Source: Paucibacter sediminis (lineage in GTDB: Bacteria; Pseudomonadota; Gammaproteobacteria; Burkholderiales; Burkholderiaceae_C). From it: 64,000 bases of DNA. The notes under the pieces are model-generated. The model saw nothing but the letters and a program-made list of their open reading frames with translations, made no database searches and had not been told where the DNA came from. The stretch's first letter is position 1. Each line of letters begins with the position of its first letter. Location of the stretch: contig NZ_CP116346.1 in NCBI RefSeq assembly GCF_030254645.1, forward strand, positions 62,001 through 126,000, read 5' to 3'. A program made the position numbers and the translations under genes. Below are positions 1 to 9,753 of the stretch, piece by piece.

Positions 1-3000
1 CTGACGCGCTGGCGCGACGACGCGCTGCGCGACGCCTACGGCAGCTTCTTCTTCCTGCGCCGCAGCCCGGAGGCCACGCCGGTCTCGCTGAGCCAGCATC
101 CGGCGCCCGACGCCGCCGCCAGCTACCGCGCGGTGTTCCACGCCGACCGCGTCTGCCTGCACGCCAGCTGGCCCGAGCTGCAGGCGCAGACGACGGTCTG
201 GGTCAGCCCCGAGGACGACATCGAGTTCCGCTCGGTCGAGCTACGCAATCTGGGCGCTGCGGCGATCGAGCTGGAGCTGATCTCGGCCTTCGAGCCCACG
301 CTCTCCGAGCCGCGCGCCGACGAGGCGCATCCGGCCTTCGCCAATCTGTTCCTGCGTGCCGAATGGCAGCCGGCCCAGCAGGCCCTGTGGTTCGAGCGCA
401 AGCCGCGCCTGGCCAGCGAGCCGGCGCTGCTGGCGGCGCATTTCCTGGTGGCCGGCGAGGCCGACATCCGCGCCCTGGCGGTGCAGACCGACCGCGCGCA
501 GTGGCTGGGCCGCAACCGCCTGGTTAGCCAGCCGCTGGCAAAGCTGCAAACGGTGGCGATGGCCGCGGACGGCCTGGCGCAGGCACTCGACACCGGGCTG
601 GACCCGGTCTGCGCGCTGGCGCTGACGCTGCGCATCCCGGCCCATGGCAAGGCCTTGCTGACCTTCGCCACCGCCGCTGCCGACCAGCCGGCGGTGCTGC
701 ACGCGGTGATCGACAAATACCGCCAGGCCAGCCATGTGGAACGCGCCTCGCTGATGTCGGCCACGCTCGCCAGCATCCGCCTGCGCGCGCTGCGCATCAG
801 CCCCGACAACCATGCCGCCACCCAGCTGCTCAGCACCGCCCTGCACTACACCCTGACGCGCCCCGACGCAGGCGCCACCGGCAAGGCCTGGGCGGGCAGC
901 GACAAGCGCCTGCTGTGGCGCTACGGCATCTCGGGCGACCGACCGCTGCTGCTGGTGAGCATCGCCGCCAGCCAGGGCCTGGGTCTGCTGCGCGCGCTGG
1001 CGCAGGCGCTGCGGCTGTGGGAATGGGGCGGCCTGGCCTGCGAGCTGGTGGTGCTCAACCAGGAGCCGGCCTCCTACCAGATGGCCCTGCAGCGCGAGCT
1101 GGCCTTGCTGCGCGAGCGCCACCTCGCCGATGGCCTGGCCCTGCCGGAGGGTGCGGTGACCCAGTTCCACCTGCTGCGCGCCGAGGAGGTCTCGGCCGAG
1201 GAGCTGGCCACCCTGCAGGCCCTGGCACGCCTGCACCTGCAGGCCGATGGCCGGCCGCTGCGCCAGCATGTGGCCGACTGGGCCGCCCTGCACGAGCAGG
1301 CCCTGGCGCTGCGCCAGGAAGTGCCGGCCAGCGCGCTGCCGCGCACCGCACCGCCACCCCAGCCCGCCATCTCGCAGGGCGAGTTCGCCAGCGACGGCAG
1401 CGCCCGCTTCAGTTTCACGGCCGGCGCCGCCGAGCGGCCACAGCGGCCCTGGATCAATGTGCTAGCCAATGCGGACTTCGGCTGCCATGTCTCGGAGGCC
1501 GGCGGCGGCTACAGCTGGGCCACCAACAGCCGCATGAACCAGCTCACCGCCTGGGCCAACGACCCGCTGGCCGACCCGGCCGGCGAGCATCTGCTGCTGC
1601 AGGACCTGCGCAGCCGCGAGGTCTGGAGCGCCAGCGCCGGCGCCGGTGGCGATGCCGCGCTGCGCTACCAGGTCAGCCATGCGCAGGGCAGCACCCTCAT
1701 CAGCCACCGGCGCGGCGAGCTGAGCATCAGCCTCACTTGGTGCGTGGACCCGCAGGCGGCCGTCAAGCAGCTGCGCCTGCAGCTGCACAACGCCGGGCCA
1801 CGCACGCGCCATCTGCGCATGCTGGCGCTGGCCGAGTGGCTGCTGGGCGCCAGCCGCAGCGACCGCGCCAGCGTGCACACCGAGCGCCAGGGCGGGGTCC
1901 TGTTCGCCACCCAGCGCGAGCAGTCCGCGGGCTTCGGCGGCGGCACCGCCTTCCTCGCGCTGGCCGGCCCCGCCGCGCCGAGCGATTGGAGCTGCGACCG
2001 CCGTGAGTTCTTCGACGCCGGCGGCGCCCTGGTGCTGCCGCATGCGCTGGGCCGCCTGAGCGGCAGCGGCCTCGACCCCTGCGCGGCGCTGGCCTGCGAG
2101 CTGGCGATCGCGCCGGGCGCGAGCGAGCAGCGCGTGTTCCTGCTCGGCTATGCGTCCAGCCCCGCGGCGGCGCGCCAGCTCGCCGCCGGCGCCGCGCTGC
2201 AGGACGCCGCCGGCCGCGAGGCCCTGGCGCATGCGCAATGGGACGAGCTGCTGGGCGCCACCACGGTGGCAACACCTGACCCCCTGTTCGACGCGATGGT
2301 GAACCGCTGGCTGCTCTACCAGACCCTGGCCTGCCGCATCTGGGCCAAGGCCGGGCTCTACCAGGCCGGCGGCGCCACCGGTTTCCGCGACCATCTGCAG
2401 GACGCGATGGCGCTGGCCTGGGCCGCGCCGGCCCGGCTGCGCGCCCAGATCCTGCTGGCCGCCTCGCGCCAGTTCCCCGAGGGCGACGTGCAGCATTGGT
2501 GGCACGCGCCCGGCGGCGCCGGCGTGCGCACCCATTGCAGCGACGATCTGCTGTGGCTGCCGCAGGCCCTCTTGCACTATCTGCGCGCCAGCGACGACCA
2601 GACCCTGCTGGACGAAACCCAGCCCTTCCTGGACGGCGCGCCGATTGCGCCCGGCGCCGCGGATGCCTACGACACCCCGGCCACCAGTGTATGGAGCGCG
2701 AGTGTCTACGAGCATGCGGCGCGCTGCATCGACCACAGCCTGCGCGTCGGCGCCCATGGCCTGCCGCTGATGGGCGCGGGCGACTGGAACGACGGCATGA
2801 ACCGGGTCGGCGACCAGGGGCGCGGCGAGTCGGTCTGGCTGGCCTGGTTCGCCTGCCAGCTGGTGGCCGGCTTCGCGCCGCTGGCGCGCCAGCGCGGCGA
2901 ACCCGAGCGCGCCGCGCGCTGGGAGCAGGCGGCCGAGGGCTGGCAGGCGGCGCTGCAGGGCCCGGCCTGGGACGGCCTGTGGTTCAAGCGCGCTTTTTTC

Positions 3001-3786
3001 GATGACGGCTCGCCACTGGGCTCGCATGCCAACAGCGAGGCGCGCATCGACCTGATTGCGCAGGCCTGGAGCGTGCTGTCGGGCGCGGCGCCGCTGCCCC
3101 GGCAACGCCTGGCGATGGCGGCCGTGGAGCGCGAACTGGTGGACCATGAGATGGGCCTGCTGCGCCTGCTGCATCCGCCCCTGGCCCAGGCCCAGCCCAG
3201 CGCCGGCTACATCCAGGCCTACCCGCCGGGCGTGCGCGAGAACGGCGGCCAGTACTCGCATGCCGGTGTCTGGGCGCTGATGGCGCAGGCGCAACTCGCG
3301 CAGCAGAGCCAGCTCGCCGAGGCGGGCGATCTGGCCTACCGCTATTTCACCTATCTGAGCCCGGCCCACCGCGCCGCCGATGCCCTGCGCGGGCCGGCCT
3401 ACGGCATCGAGCCCTATGTGATGGCCGGTGATGTCTACAGCCAGCCGCCCTATCTGGGGCGCGGCGGCTGGAGCTGGTACACCGGCTCGGCCGCCTGGCT
3501 GCAGCGCGCCGCGATCGAGTCGCTGTTCGGCCTGCAGCTGGAGGCGAACCGCCTCAGCCTGCGCCCCTGCCTGCCCTCGCATTGGCCCGAGGCTCGACTG
3601 ACGCTGCGGCGCGGCGCGCGCGTGCTGCGCTTCCTGCTGCTGCGCGTGCCGCCGGCCCTGGCGCAAAAACAGGCCGCCGCCATCCTGGGGGATGGAGCGG
3701 CGGCCCAAGTCTTGCTGCCGGGTCAGTGCGTGAACTGGAACGAACTGGCTTTGGATGCCAGCTTTGTCGTCCCCCTGCTAGCGTGA
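1..3786 (+). CDS. ndvB: Cyclic beta-1,2-glucan synthase-type protein, C-terminal part (GH94 module); 5' end outside window
   Basis: The frame is open from base 1 with no start, so this is the last ~1261 residues of a larger protein. It looks like the C-terminal half of NdvB/ChvB, which makes periplasmic cyclic glucan: the family has an N-terminal membrane GT84 region (not visible here) followed by carbohydrate-binding and GH94 phosphorylase-like domains that control chain length. A GH94 N-terminal sandwich is visible (DFGCHVSEAGGGYSW), then the alpha6/alpha6 barrel with GDWNDGMNRVG; the second Asp of that motif, visible residue 931, is the usual GH94 general acid. The C-terminus carries the typical GGWSWYTGSAAW and a beta-sandwich. 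The gene ends convergently, overlapping the OmpA gene by 9 bp. A cellobiose-phosphorylase-like enzyme is less likely because of the long N-terminal extension. Confidence 0.85.
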   Translation: MTRWRDDALRDAYGSFFFLRRSPEATPVSLSQHPAPDAAASYRAVFHADRVCLHASWPELQAQTTVWVSPEDDIEFRSVELRNLGAAAIELELISAFEPTLSEPRADEAHPAFANLFLRAEWQPAQQALWFERKPRLASEPALLAAHFLVAGEADIRALAVQTDRAQWLGRNRLVSQPLAKLQTVAMAADGLAQALDTGLDPVCALALTLRIPAHGKALLTFATAAADQPAVLHAVIDKYRQASHVERASLMSATLASIRLRALRISPDNHAATQLLSTALHYTLTRPDAGATGKAWAGSDKRLLWRYGISGDRPLLLVSIAASQGLGLLRALAQALRLWEWGGLACELVVLNQEPASYQMALQRELALLRERHLADGLALPEGAVTQFHLLRAEEVSAEELATLQALARLHLQADGRPLRQHVADWAALHEQALALRQEVPASALPRTAPPPQPAISQGEFASDGSARFSFTAGAAERPQRPWINVLANADFGCHVSEAGGGYSWATNSRMNQLTAWANDPLADPAGEHLLLQDLRSREVWSASAGAGGDAALRYQVSHAQGSTLISHRRGELSISLTWCVDPQAAVKQLRLQLHNAGPRTRHLRMLALAEWLLGASRSDRASVHTERQGGVLFATQREQSAGFGGGTAFLALAGPAAPSDWSCDRREFFDAGGALVLPHALGRLSGSGLDPCAALACELAIAPGASEQRVFLLGYASSPAAARQLAAGAALQDAAGREALAHAQWDELLGATTVATPDPLFDAMVNRWLLYQTLACRIWAKAGLYQAGGATGFRDHLQDAMALAWAAPARLRAQILLAASRQFPEGDVQHWWHAPGGAGVRTHCSDDLLWLPQALLHYLRASDDQTLLDETQPFLDGAPIAPGAADAYDTPATSVWSASVYEHAARCIDHSLRVGAHGLPLMGAGDWNDGMNRVGDQGRGESVWLAWFACQLVAGFAPLARQRGEPERAARWEQAAEGWQAALQGPAWDGLWFKRAFFDDGSPLGSHANSEARIDLIAQAWSVLSGAAPLPRQRLAMAAVERELVDHEMGLLRLLHPPLAQAQPSAGYIQAYPPGVRENGGQYSHAGVWALMAQAQLAQQSQLAEAGDLAYRYFTYLSPAHRAADALRGPAYGIEPYVMAGDVYSQPPYLGRGGWSWYTGSAAWLQRAAIESLFGLQLEANRLSLRPCLPSHWPEARLTLRRGARVLRFLLLRVPPALAQKQAAAILGDGAAAQVLLPGQCVNWNELALDASFVVPLLA

Positions 3787-4698
3787 TGCGATCACGCCGT
3801 TCACATCCGACAGCAGGATCTCCACGCGCCGGTTCAGCTGGCGCCCGGCGGCGTTGTCATTGCCGGCCACCGGGCGGGTCTCGCCCAGGCCACGCACGTT
3901 GAGGCGATCGGCCGCCACGCCCTGGCCGACGATGGCGTCGCGCACCGCCTCGGCACGCCGCTGCGACAAGCCCTCGTTGCTGCTGTCGCTGCCCACGCTG
4001 TCGGTATGGCCCTCCACCAGCAGGCGACGCTGCGGGTACTGCTTCATGAAGGCGGCGAGCTGCTCCAGATTGCGCAGGCCGCCGGGCTTGAGGCGGGCCT
4101 GGTTGTTGTCGAACAGCACATCGCCGATGGTGATCACCAGGCCGCGCTCGGTCTGCTTGGCATTGAGCGCGCGCAGCTCGGTTTCGAGCTGGTAGGTGCG
4201 CACCTGGGCATCGTCGGCGGCGCGCCGCGCGGCCTCGGCATCGGCCACCGCCATCGAGGTCTGGCGCTGCGCGGCCAGGGTCTGCTGCTGCGCCGCGGCG
4301 GCGCTGAGCTTGGCGGCATCTGCCTCGCTGGTACGGGCGGCCAGTCGCATGCGGTCGCGCTCCACCTGCGACTGCGCCACCGCGCGCTCGGCGGCGCGCT
4401 GGCGCGCGCTTTCCTGCGCGATCGCCGTGCGCTGCGCCGCCACATAGGCGAGGTGATTGACGCTACCGGCCTCGTCGCGGCGCGCATAGGCCTGGTCGGC
4501 ACGCTCCAGCGCCTCACCCGCCTGCTTGAGTTCGGCCGGCGCCAGCTCGCGCGTCTGCGCGTCGTTCTGGGCCTGGCGGTAGTCGGCGCGCGCGGTCTCG
4601 AGCTGCGGGTTGCTGGCCGGTATCGAGCTGCACGCCATCAGGACGGCGCTCGCCGCCAGGGCGATCAGGGTGCGGGGATTGCTGCGGATCATGCTCAT
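3778..4698 (-). CDS. OmpA-family peptidoglycan-binding lipoprotein with DUF4398-like N-terminal region
   Basis: 306-aa envelope protein. The chosen start (MSMIRSN) is 8 nt after AAGGA; the frame stays open 11 codons further but without a ribosome-binding site. A lipoprotein signal ends in LMAC, so Cys is the predicted lipidated residue. Residues ~35-190 are Ala/Gln/Arg-rich, helical and DUF4398-like. The C-terminal ~120 residues are an OmpA domain with GHTDSVGSDSSNEGLSQRRAEA, the fold that binds meso-diaminopimelate in peptidoglycan. The protein probably tethers the outer membrane to the wall. It lies 29 bp downstream of another DUF4398 lipoprotein gene on the same strand, so the two are probably co-transcribed and may interact. 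Confidence 0.88.
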   Translation of the reverse strand: MSMIRSNPRTLIALAASAVLMACSSIPASNPQLETARADYRQAQNDAQTRELAPAELKQAGEALERADQAYARRDEAGSVNHLAYVAAQRTAIAQESARQRAAERAVAQSQVERDRMRLAARTSEADAAKLSAAAAQQQTLAAQRQTSMAVADAEAARRAADDAQVRTYQLETELRALNAKQTERGLVITIGDVLFDNNQARLKPGGLRNLEQLAAFMKQYPQRRLLVEGHTDSVGSDSSNEGLSQRRAEAVRDAIVGQGVAADRLNVRGLGETRPVAGNDNAAGRQLNRRVEILLSDVNGVIASR

Positions 4699-4727
4699 GA
4701 TGGTTTCCTTGTGGGGGTTGATGGTGT

Positions 4728-5093
4728 TCACGGCGTCTTGCGCTCGAGTTCTTCGCGCAGCACGCGGCCGTCTTCCTTGACGGCCGTGGCGGCCTTGCCG
4801 GCCTTGCCCGACTCCGACTTGCTCTGCGCCAGCCGCGCATCGACCTGCGCCTCCTCGGCCAACAGGCGTGCCTGGGCGTAATGCTTGTCGTTGATGGCGA
4901 GCTGGGCGCGCTCCAGCTTGTCGCGCGCCATGCGCATCTCGGCGGGCGCGTATTCGTTGCCGCCGGCGCTCTGGGCCTGGCCCATGGCGGCCTTGCCCAG
5001 CGCCATCGCGGCGTCGGGCGGTGGGGTGCTGGCGCAGGCCGCCAGCGCGAGGATCAACAAGCCGCTCAGAGCGGAGACAGAAAGGGTGCGCAT
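4728..5093 (-). CDS. Small DUF4398-type lipoprotein
   Basis: 121-aa predicted lipoprotein. The N-terminal signal ends in a lipobox (LAAC), and the mature part is a charged helical region (EMRMARDKLERAQLAI) of the DUF4398 type that recurs in the next gene. No catalytic motif is seen. It is the first gene of a two-gene operon with the OmpA-like lipoprotein. The role is probably structural or chaperone-like in the periplasm, by inference only. Confidence 0.8.
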   Translation of the reverse strand: MRTLSVSALSGLLILALAACASTPPPDAAMALGKAAMGQAQSAGGNEYAPAEMRMARDKLERAQLAINDKHYAQARLLAEEAQVDARLAQSKSESGKAGKAATAVKEDGRVLREELERKTP

Positions 5094-5273
5094 GGGGCTA
5101 CTCCGTGGTTGGGATGTCGCGGCCAGCCTGCGGTGCCCCGGCGCTGGCGTCGGTGCGTTGACGCACCGAGCCGACAGATGCGGCGTCGTCCTACAAGAGC
5201 AGGTGCTGCCCGACTATGGGCGGCGCCGCCGCGCCTTCCTACATTGAGGCTTCACCCATCCAGGAGCATCACC
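5094..5273. promoter_or_regulatory. Divergent intergenic region between the DUF4398/OmpA operon and the BON-csbD genes
   Basis: 180 bp separate oppositely transcribed genes, so promoters for both sides must lie here. No confident -35/-10 pair or operator was recognised. An AGGAG ribosome-binding site at 5262-5266 precedes the BON gene start. Confidence 0.4.
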
Positions 5274-5588
5274 ATGACCATCCGCCACCTCACCACCACC
5301 GCGCTCAGCGCCCTCGTCCTCGTGTTCGCCAGCGGCTGTGCCGTCACGCGCGGCCAGGAGACCGTCGGAGCCTATGTGGACGACACCGCCATCACCACCG
5401 CCGTGAAGGGCCGCTTCATCGACAACAAGGACGTCGATGCCTCGGCCATCAGCGTGGAGACGCTCAACGGTACCGTCATGCTCTCGGGCTTCGCCAAGAG
5501 CCTGAAGGAAAAGACCACCGCCGAGGGCATCACCTGGAAGATCGCCGGGGTAAAGAACGTAAAGAACGAAATCGCCATCCGTCCGTAA
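5274..5588 (+). CDS. BON-domain lipoprotein (OsmY-like)
   Basis: 104-aa protein whose start sits 7 nt after AGGAG. The signal peptide ends in a lipobox (FASGC). The mature protein is one BON domain: it begins DDTAITTAVKGRF, has the conserved Gly in NGTVMLSGFAK and ends VKNVKNEIAI. BON domains bind phospholipid membranes and are common in osmotic- and envelope-stress proteins. A csbD-like gene follows after 22 bp, which suggests a stress-induced pair. Confidence 0.88.
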   Translation: MTIRHLTTTALSALVLVFASGCAVTRGQETVGAYVDDTAITTAVKGRFIDNKDVDASAISVETLNGTVMLSGFAKSLKEKTTAEGITWKIAGVKNVKNEIAIRP

Positions 5589-5610
5589 TCATTGAACGCA
5601 AGGAATCACC

Positions 5611-5850
5611 ATGAACTGGGATCGCATACAGGGCAACTGGAAACAGACCACCGGCCGCGTCAAGGAGCAATGGGGCAAACTGACCGACGACGACCTCGAC
5701 ATCGTCGCCGGCCGGCGCGATCAGCTCGCCGGCATGATCCAGGAACGCTACGGCCTGGCCAAGGAAGACGCCGAGAAGCAGCTGTCGGCCTGGCAGCGCA
5801 GCGCCACCGATGCGTGGTTCGGCAAGGACGACGCCGCCAAGAAGCACTGA
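5611..5850 (+). CDS. CsbD-family stress protein
   Basis: 79-aa soluble protein matching the CsbD family over its whole length: MNWDRIQGNWKQTTGRVKEQWGKL at the start and a Y/W-rich amphipathic second half. CsbD proteins are general-stress induced and of unknown biochemical function. The start has an AAGGAATC Shine-Dalgarno upstream. It sits just downstream of the BON gene and is probably in the same stress transcript. Confidence 0.92.
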   Translation: MNWDRIQGNWKQTTGRVKEQWGKLTDDDLDIVAGRRDQLAGMIQERYGLAKEDAEKQLSAWQRSATDAWFGKDDAAKKH

Positions 5851-5904
5851 GCCTGCCTACACTGGGCAGGCGGGCCTGTCAGCAGGCCCTGACAAGGACC
5901 TGCC

Positions 5905-7290
5905 ATGCAGCACGCCACCCGGATAGAGACCGACAGCCTGGGCGAGATCGCCGTGCCGGCCGAGGCACTGTGGGGGGCGCAGACGCAGCGCTCCCTGCTG
6001 CACTTCCACATCTCCAGCGAACGCATGCCGCCCCCGCTGCTGCAGGCGCTGGCCCGCATCAAGGCCGAGGCGGCGCGGGTCAATGCCGAGCTGGGCCTGC
6101 TGGATGCGACGCTGGCGGCCGCGATCGCCCAGGCGGCCGGCGAGGTGCTGGCCGGCGAGCATGCCGAGGCCTTCCCGCTCTCGGTCTGGCAGACCGGCTC
6201 GGGCACGCAGACGAATATGAATATGAACGAGGTGCTGGCGAATCGCGCCTCCGAGCTGCTGGGCGGCGGGCGCGGCAGCGAGCGCCATGTGCATCCCAAC
6301 GACCATGTGAACCTGGGCCAGTCGTCCAACGACGTCTTTCCCAGCGCCATGCATGTGGCCGCCGCACTCGAGCTGGCGAACCACCTGCTGCCCAGCCTGC
6401 TGGCCCTGCGCGACACGCTGGCCGCCAAGGCGGCCGAGTACGCCGATCTGATCAAGATCGGCCGCACCCATCTGCAGGACGCGACGCCGCTGACCCTGGG
6501 GCAGGAGATGTCGGGCTGGGTGGCCCAGCTCGAGCTGGCCGAGCAAGCCATCCGCGCCAGCCAGCACGCGCTGCACGAGCTGGCGATCGGCGGCACCGCG
6601 GTGGGCACCGGCCTCAACACCCATGCCGAGTTCGGCCGGCGCGTGGCGGCACGCCTGGCCGCCGGCACCGGCCTGCCGCTGCGCTGCGCCGCCAACCGCT
6701 ATGCCGCGCTGGCCGGCCACGAGGCCCTGGTGACGGCGCATGGCGCGCTCAAGACCCTGGCCACGGCGCTGATCAAGATCGCCAACGACGTGCGCTGGCT
6801 GGCCTCCGGGCCGCGCTGCGGCCTGGGCGAGCTGCGCATCCCGGAGAACGAGCCGGGCAGCTCCATCATGCCCGGCAAGATCAACCCGACCCAGTGCGAG
6901 GCGCTCACCATGCTCAGCTGCCAGGTGCTGGGCAACGACGTGGCGCTGAGCATCGGCGCGGCCTCGGGCAACTTCGAACTGAACGTCTTCAAGCCTCTGA
7001 TCGCCCACAACTTCCTGCAGAGCCTGCGCCTGCTGGCCGAGGGCATGGCCAGCTTCGACACGCATTGCGCGCGCGGCATCACGGCGGACCGCGCGCGCAT
7101 CGCCGAGCTGCTGGCGCGCTCGCTGATGCTGGTGACGGCGCTGAGCCCGCATATCGGCTACGACCAGGCCGCCGCCATCGCCAAGCAGGCCCATGGCCAG
7201 GGCCTGAGCCTGCGCGAGGCGGCGCTGGCCTCGGGCCTGCTGACGGCCGAGCAGTTCGACGCCTGGGTGCGGCCGGAGCGGATGGTGTAG
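5905..7290 (+). CDS. fumC: Class II fumarate hydratase (fumarase C)
   Basis: 461-aa cytosolic, iron-independent fumarase that interconverts fumarate and L-malate in the TCA cycle. It has all three conserved regions of the fumarase/aspartase superfamily: [14 protein letters not shown] (residues ~95-108), [14 protein letters not shown] (~131-144) and the signature [13 protein letters not shown] (~317-329) with the flexible-loop catalytic Ser. Length is standard for FumC (~460-467). The upstream AAGGACCTGCC serves as ribosome-binding site. FumC enzymes are often made under iron limitation or oxidative stress, which fits the stress genes before it, but no regulator site was identified. Confidence 0.95.
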   Translation: MQHATRIETDSLGEIAVPAEALWGAQTQRSLLHFHISSERMPPPLLQALARIKAEAARVNAELGLLDATLAAAIAQAAGEVLAGEHAEAFPLSVWQTGSGTQTNMNMNEVLANRASELLGGGRGSERHVHPNDHVNLGQSSNDVFPSAMHVAAALELANHLLPSLLALRDTLAAKAAEYADLIKIGRTHLQDATPLTLGQEMSGWVAQLELAEQAIRASQHALHELAIGGTAVGTGLNTHAEFGRRVAARLAAGTGLPLRCAANRYAALAGHEALVTAHGALKTLATALIKIANDVRWLASGPRCGLGELRIPENEPGSSIMPGKINPTQCEALTMLSCQVLGNDVALSIGAASGNFELNVFKPLIAHNFLQSLRLLAEGMASFDTHCARGITADRARIAELLARSLMLVTALSPHIGYDQAAAIAKQAHGQGLSLREAALASGLLTAEQFDAWVRPERMV

Positions 7291-7368
7291 CTCGCCGTAG
7301 ATGGGTGATGCGCAATCGGCCCAGATCGGTTTGAATAGGGTGCGTCGACACCCATGGAGGGCCGCGCT

Positions 7369-7809
7369 ATGACAAACGCTGCACAAATACTCCGTTCCAA
7401 GCCCGCTGCGACCGTGTTCACCATCGAGCCCACGGCCTCGGTCTTTGAGGCGGTGCGCCTGATGGCCGACAAGAACATCGGCGCGCTGCTGGTCGTGGAG
7501 CGCGGCAAGGTGGTGGGCATCGTCTCGGAACGCGATTACGCGCGCAAGATCGTGCTGATGGACCGGTCGTCCAAGGACACGCTGCTGCGCGACATCATGT
7601 CCAGCCCGGTGATGGTGGTACCGCCCGACCGCAGCGCCGAGGAATGCATGGCGCTGATGACCGAGCACCGGCTGCGCCACCTGCCGGTGATGGACGGCGA
7701 ACGGCTGCTGGGCCTCGTCTCGATCGGCGACCTGGTCAAGGCCACCATCGCCGACCAGCAGTTCATCATCGAGCAGCTCGAACACTATATTGCCGGGCGA
7801 CGCGACTGA
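7369..7809 (+). CDS. Tandem CBS-domain protein
   Basis: 146-aa protein made of two CBS domains (residues ~10-65 and ~80-140), a pair that folds as a Bateman module and usually binds adenine nucleotides such as AMP, ATP or SAM. Characteristic stretches are VFEAVRLMADKNIGALLVVE and VVGIVSERDYARKIV. The start (MTNAAQIL) follows GGAGGG by 7 nt; an in-frame ATG 15 nt upstream overlaps that site and is less likely. Stand-alone CBS pairs of this length are widespread in Proteobacteria and generally uncharacterised. Confidence 0.9.
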   Translation: MTNAAQILRSKPAATVFTIEPTASVFEAVRLMADKNIGALLVVERGKVVGIVSERDYARKIVLMDRSSKDTLLRDIMSSPVMVVPPDRSAEECMALMTEHRLRHLPVMDGERLLGLVSIGDLVKATIADQQFIIEQLEHYIAGRRD

Positions 7810-7971
7810 GCGGCCCGCGCCCGGCTGCGGCCGGAGCGGCTGGCAACGCCGGGGTGTAGCCGACTGGGTCACCTTGCTGCAGCGCAGCGGAGGGATTTCC
7901 CGCAACTGGCGGGGCGGCCGCGCTGGTAGTCTGGCCCTTCCGATCGCACCCCAGGCTTCAAGGAGAACCCG

Positions 7972-9045
7972 ATGAGGACCCTGCGCATCCTGATGACCGC
8001 CCTCACCCTGCTGGGCGTGGGCGCCGCGGCTACGGCCAACACGCTGACCCAGAACGTCTCCTGGACCATAGACCGGGCCGGCACCAGCACCAAATACCGC
8101 CTGGTGGCCTATGGCGACTCGATCTACGCGGGCTACAACGGCTCGACCCTCAACGCCGCCAAGTACGCGGCCCCGACGGTGGATGCGGAATACCTCTCGG
8201 CGCTGTGGAATGCCGATATCGAGAGCGTGCGGCGAGCCAAGTCCGGCGCGGTGGCCTCCGACGTCTACAACAACAAGATCGTGGCCGAGAAGTCCTATAT
8301 GCAGGCCGCCTCGACGCGCGTCGTGACCTTCGAGATGTGCGGCAACGACGGCCTGCAGGCGCGCTCGGCCTTCAAGAGCCAGACCGGCACCTGCAACTAC
8401 GCGGGCATGGACAGCGCCGTCAACAGCTGCAAGACCTATGTGGCGGCGGCGATGGACTTCATCAACGCGAATGCCTATGCCGGCACCAAGCTGAAGATCA
8501 TCTCCAACCTGCACTACCCGGGCTACGCCGCCGACAATGTGCAGAGCAGCTGCAAGGACGCCAGCACCGGCGCGACGGTGAACCTGCAGAGCCTGTTCCT
8601 GCCCAAGCTCGCCACCATGAACTACTGGATGTGCGAGTTCGCCCGCCAGAAGGGCTTCAAGTGCGCGGACAACTTCGCCCAGTACATGGGCGCCGACTAT
8701 GACGCCAATGGCGACGGCCAGGTCGACTCCGACGCGCTGCGCTATGTGGCCGGCGAGAGCGAGGCCAGCTATGTGAACCGCATCAGCAACACGCTGCGCG
8801 CCACCCTGCGCGATGCCAACACGCATTTCGTCTCGGCCAGCAGCAGCTACGACTACATCCAGTCCGACAACACCCACCCCACCTATACCGGCGGCACCGT
8901 CAGCGCCGGCCTGTTCGGCGGCACCACCGGCTCGGGCGCGCCGCGCTACACCTCGTTCAGCGGCGGCAAGAGCCCGATCTGGAACCAGTACGGCCACGAG
9001 CGCATGGGCTGGGCGATTTCCACCTCCAACCCCGCGGCGCCCTGA
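7972..9045 (+). CDS. Secreted SGNH/GDSL-family hydrolase
   Basis: 357-aa exported esterase/lipase-like protein. A Sec signal peptide is visible (RILMTALTLLGVGAAATA, cleavage after ATAN/ATA). The SGNH blocks are present: block I YGDSIYAGY with the nucleophile Ser, block III CGND with the oxyanion Asn, and block V DNTHPT with the Asp-His pair. An EF-hand-like loop DYDANGDGQVD around residues 243-253 suggests Ca2+ binding. Several Cys residues could form disulfides, in line with export. Substrate unknown. It is preceded by AAGGAG and lies alone between the CBS gene and the next pair of genes. Confidence 0.85.
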   Translation: MRTLRILMTALTLLGVGAAATANTLTQNVSWTIDRAGTSTKYRLVAYGDSIYAGYNGSTLNAAKYAAPTVDAEYLSALWNADIESVRRAKSGAVASDVYNNKIVAEKSYMQAASTRVVTFEMCGNDGLQARSAFKSQTGTCNYAGMDSAVNSCKTYVAAAMDFINANAYAGTKLKIISNLHYPGYAADNVQSSCKDASTGATVNLQSLFLPKLATMNYWMCEFARQKGFKCADNFAQYMGADYDANGDGQVDSDALRYVAGESEASYVNRISNTLRATLRDANTHFVSASSSYDYIQSDNTHPTYTGGTVSAGLFGGTTGSGAPRYTSFSGGKSPIWNQYGHERMGWAISTSNPAAP

Positions 9046-9060
9046 GGGCGGGCCGGGGCC

Positions 9061-9753
9061 ATGTCCATGCGCCACCGTCCCGATCAAGCCGGCGGCTGGC
9101 GGCCCTCGCTGGGCCTGCTGGCGATCGCCCTGGGGCTGGTGCTGACGGCCGGCGCCTGGTGGTGGATGGGGGCGCCCGACGCCGCGGCTGAGCCACTAGC
9201 CGCGGCCGCGCCCGCCGGCAGCGCGGCCGCGCCGCTCGCCCCGACGCCTGACGGGGTACCGACGGCGGCCGTGGTCGCGGTGGTGGCGGCCAGCAACGTC
9301 GCGGCCACACCGCCGGCCCAGTACGGCGCACCGCCACCGCGCATCCCGCGCCAGCGCGACCCCAACGGCGACCTGACGCCCGACTTGGCCGACTATGTCA
9401 ACGAGGGCGAGCGCCCCGGCATGGCCGAGGTCATCGCGCGCCTGCACCAGGCCGGCGTCTACACCGGCCTGGGTGCCTTCTCGCCGCCAGGCACGCGCCC
9501 GCCCCTGCTGGGCCTGGCCGTGCCGGAAGACTTCCCGCTGCCGGCCGGCTATGTGCGGCATCACCAGGCCACCGATGACGGCCAGCGCATCGAAGCCATC
9601 CTGATGTTCGCGCCCGATGCGCAGCTGGTGGACGCGGCGCGCCAGCCGATCGCGATGCCGGCGGACCGCGTGGTGCCGCCCGAGCTCGCGCCGCCGGGCC
9701 TGCCGCTGCGGCGCATCGTGGTGCCGGCGCCGCTCGAGCGACCTGGGGGTTGA
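9061..9753 (+). CDS. Membrane-anchored protein of unknown function
   Basis: 230-aa protein not recognised as a known family. One N-terminal hydrophobic segment (LGLLAIALGLVLTAGAWWWM, residues ~15-34) anchors it. An Ala/Pro-rich linker runs to about residue 100, then a globular segment without Cys or obvious catalytic motif follows. Its stop codon overlaps the TTG start of the next gene (TTGA), so it is translationally coupled to the Lnt-like protein and probably works with it. The start could also be the ATG 6 nt downstream. Confidence 0.7.
   Translation: MSMRHRPDQAGGWRPSLGLLAIALGLVLTAGAWWWMGAPDAAAEPLAAAAPAGSAAAPLAPTPDGVPTAAVVAVVAASNVAATPPAQYGAPPPRIPRQRDPNGDLTPDLADYVNEGERPGMAEVIARLHQAGVYTGLGAFSPPGTRPPLLGLAVPEDFPLPAGYVRHHQATDDGQRIEAILMFAPDAQLVDAARQPIAMPADRVVPPELAPPGLPLRRIVVPAPLERPGG

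Noticed and set aside
5857-9087. Minus-strand open frame of over 1000 codons across fumC, the CBS gene and the SGNH gene.
   Set aside because: All three plus-strand genes have clear family signatures; the antisense frame is a composition artefact.
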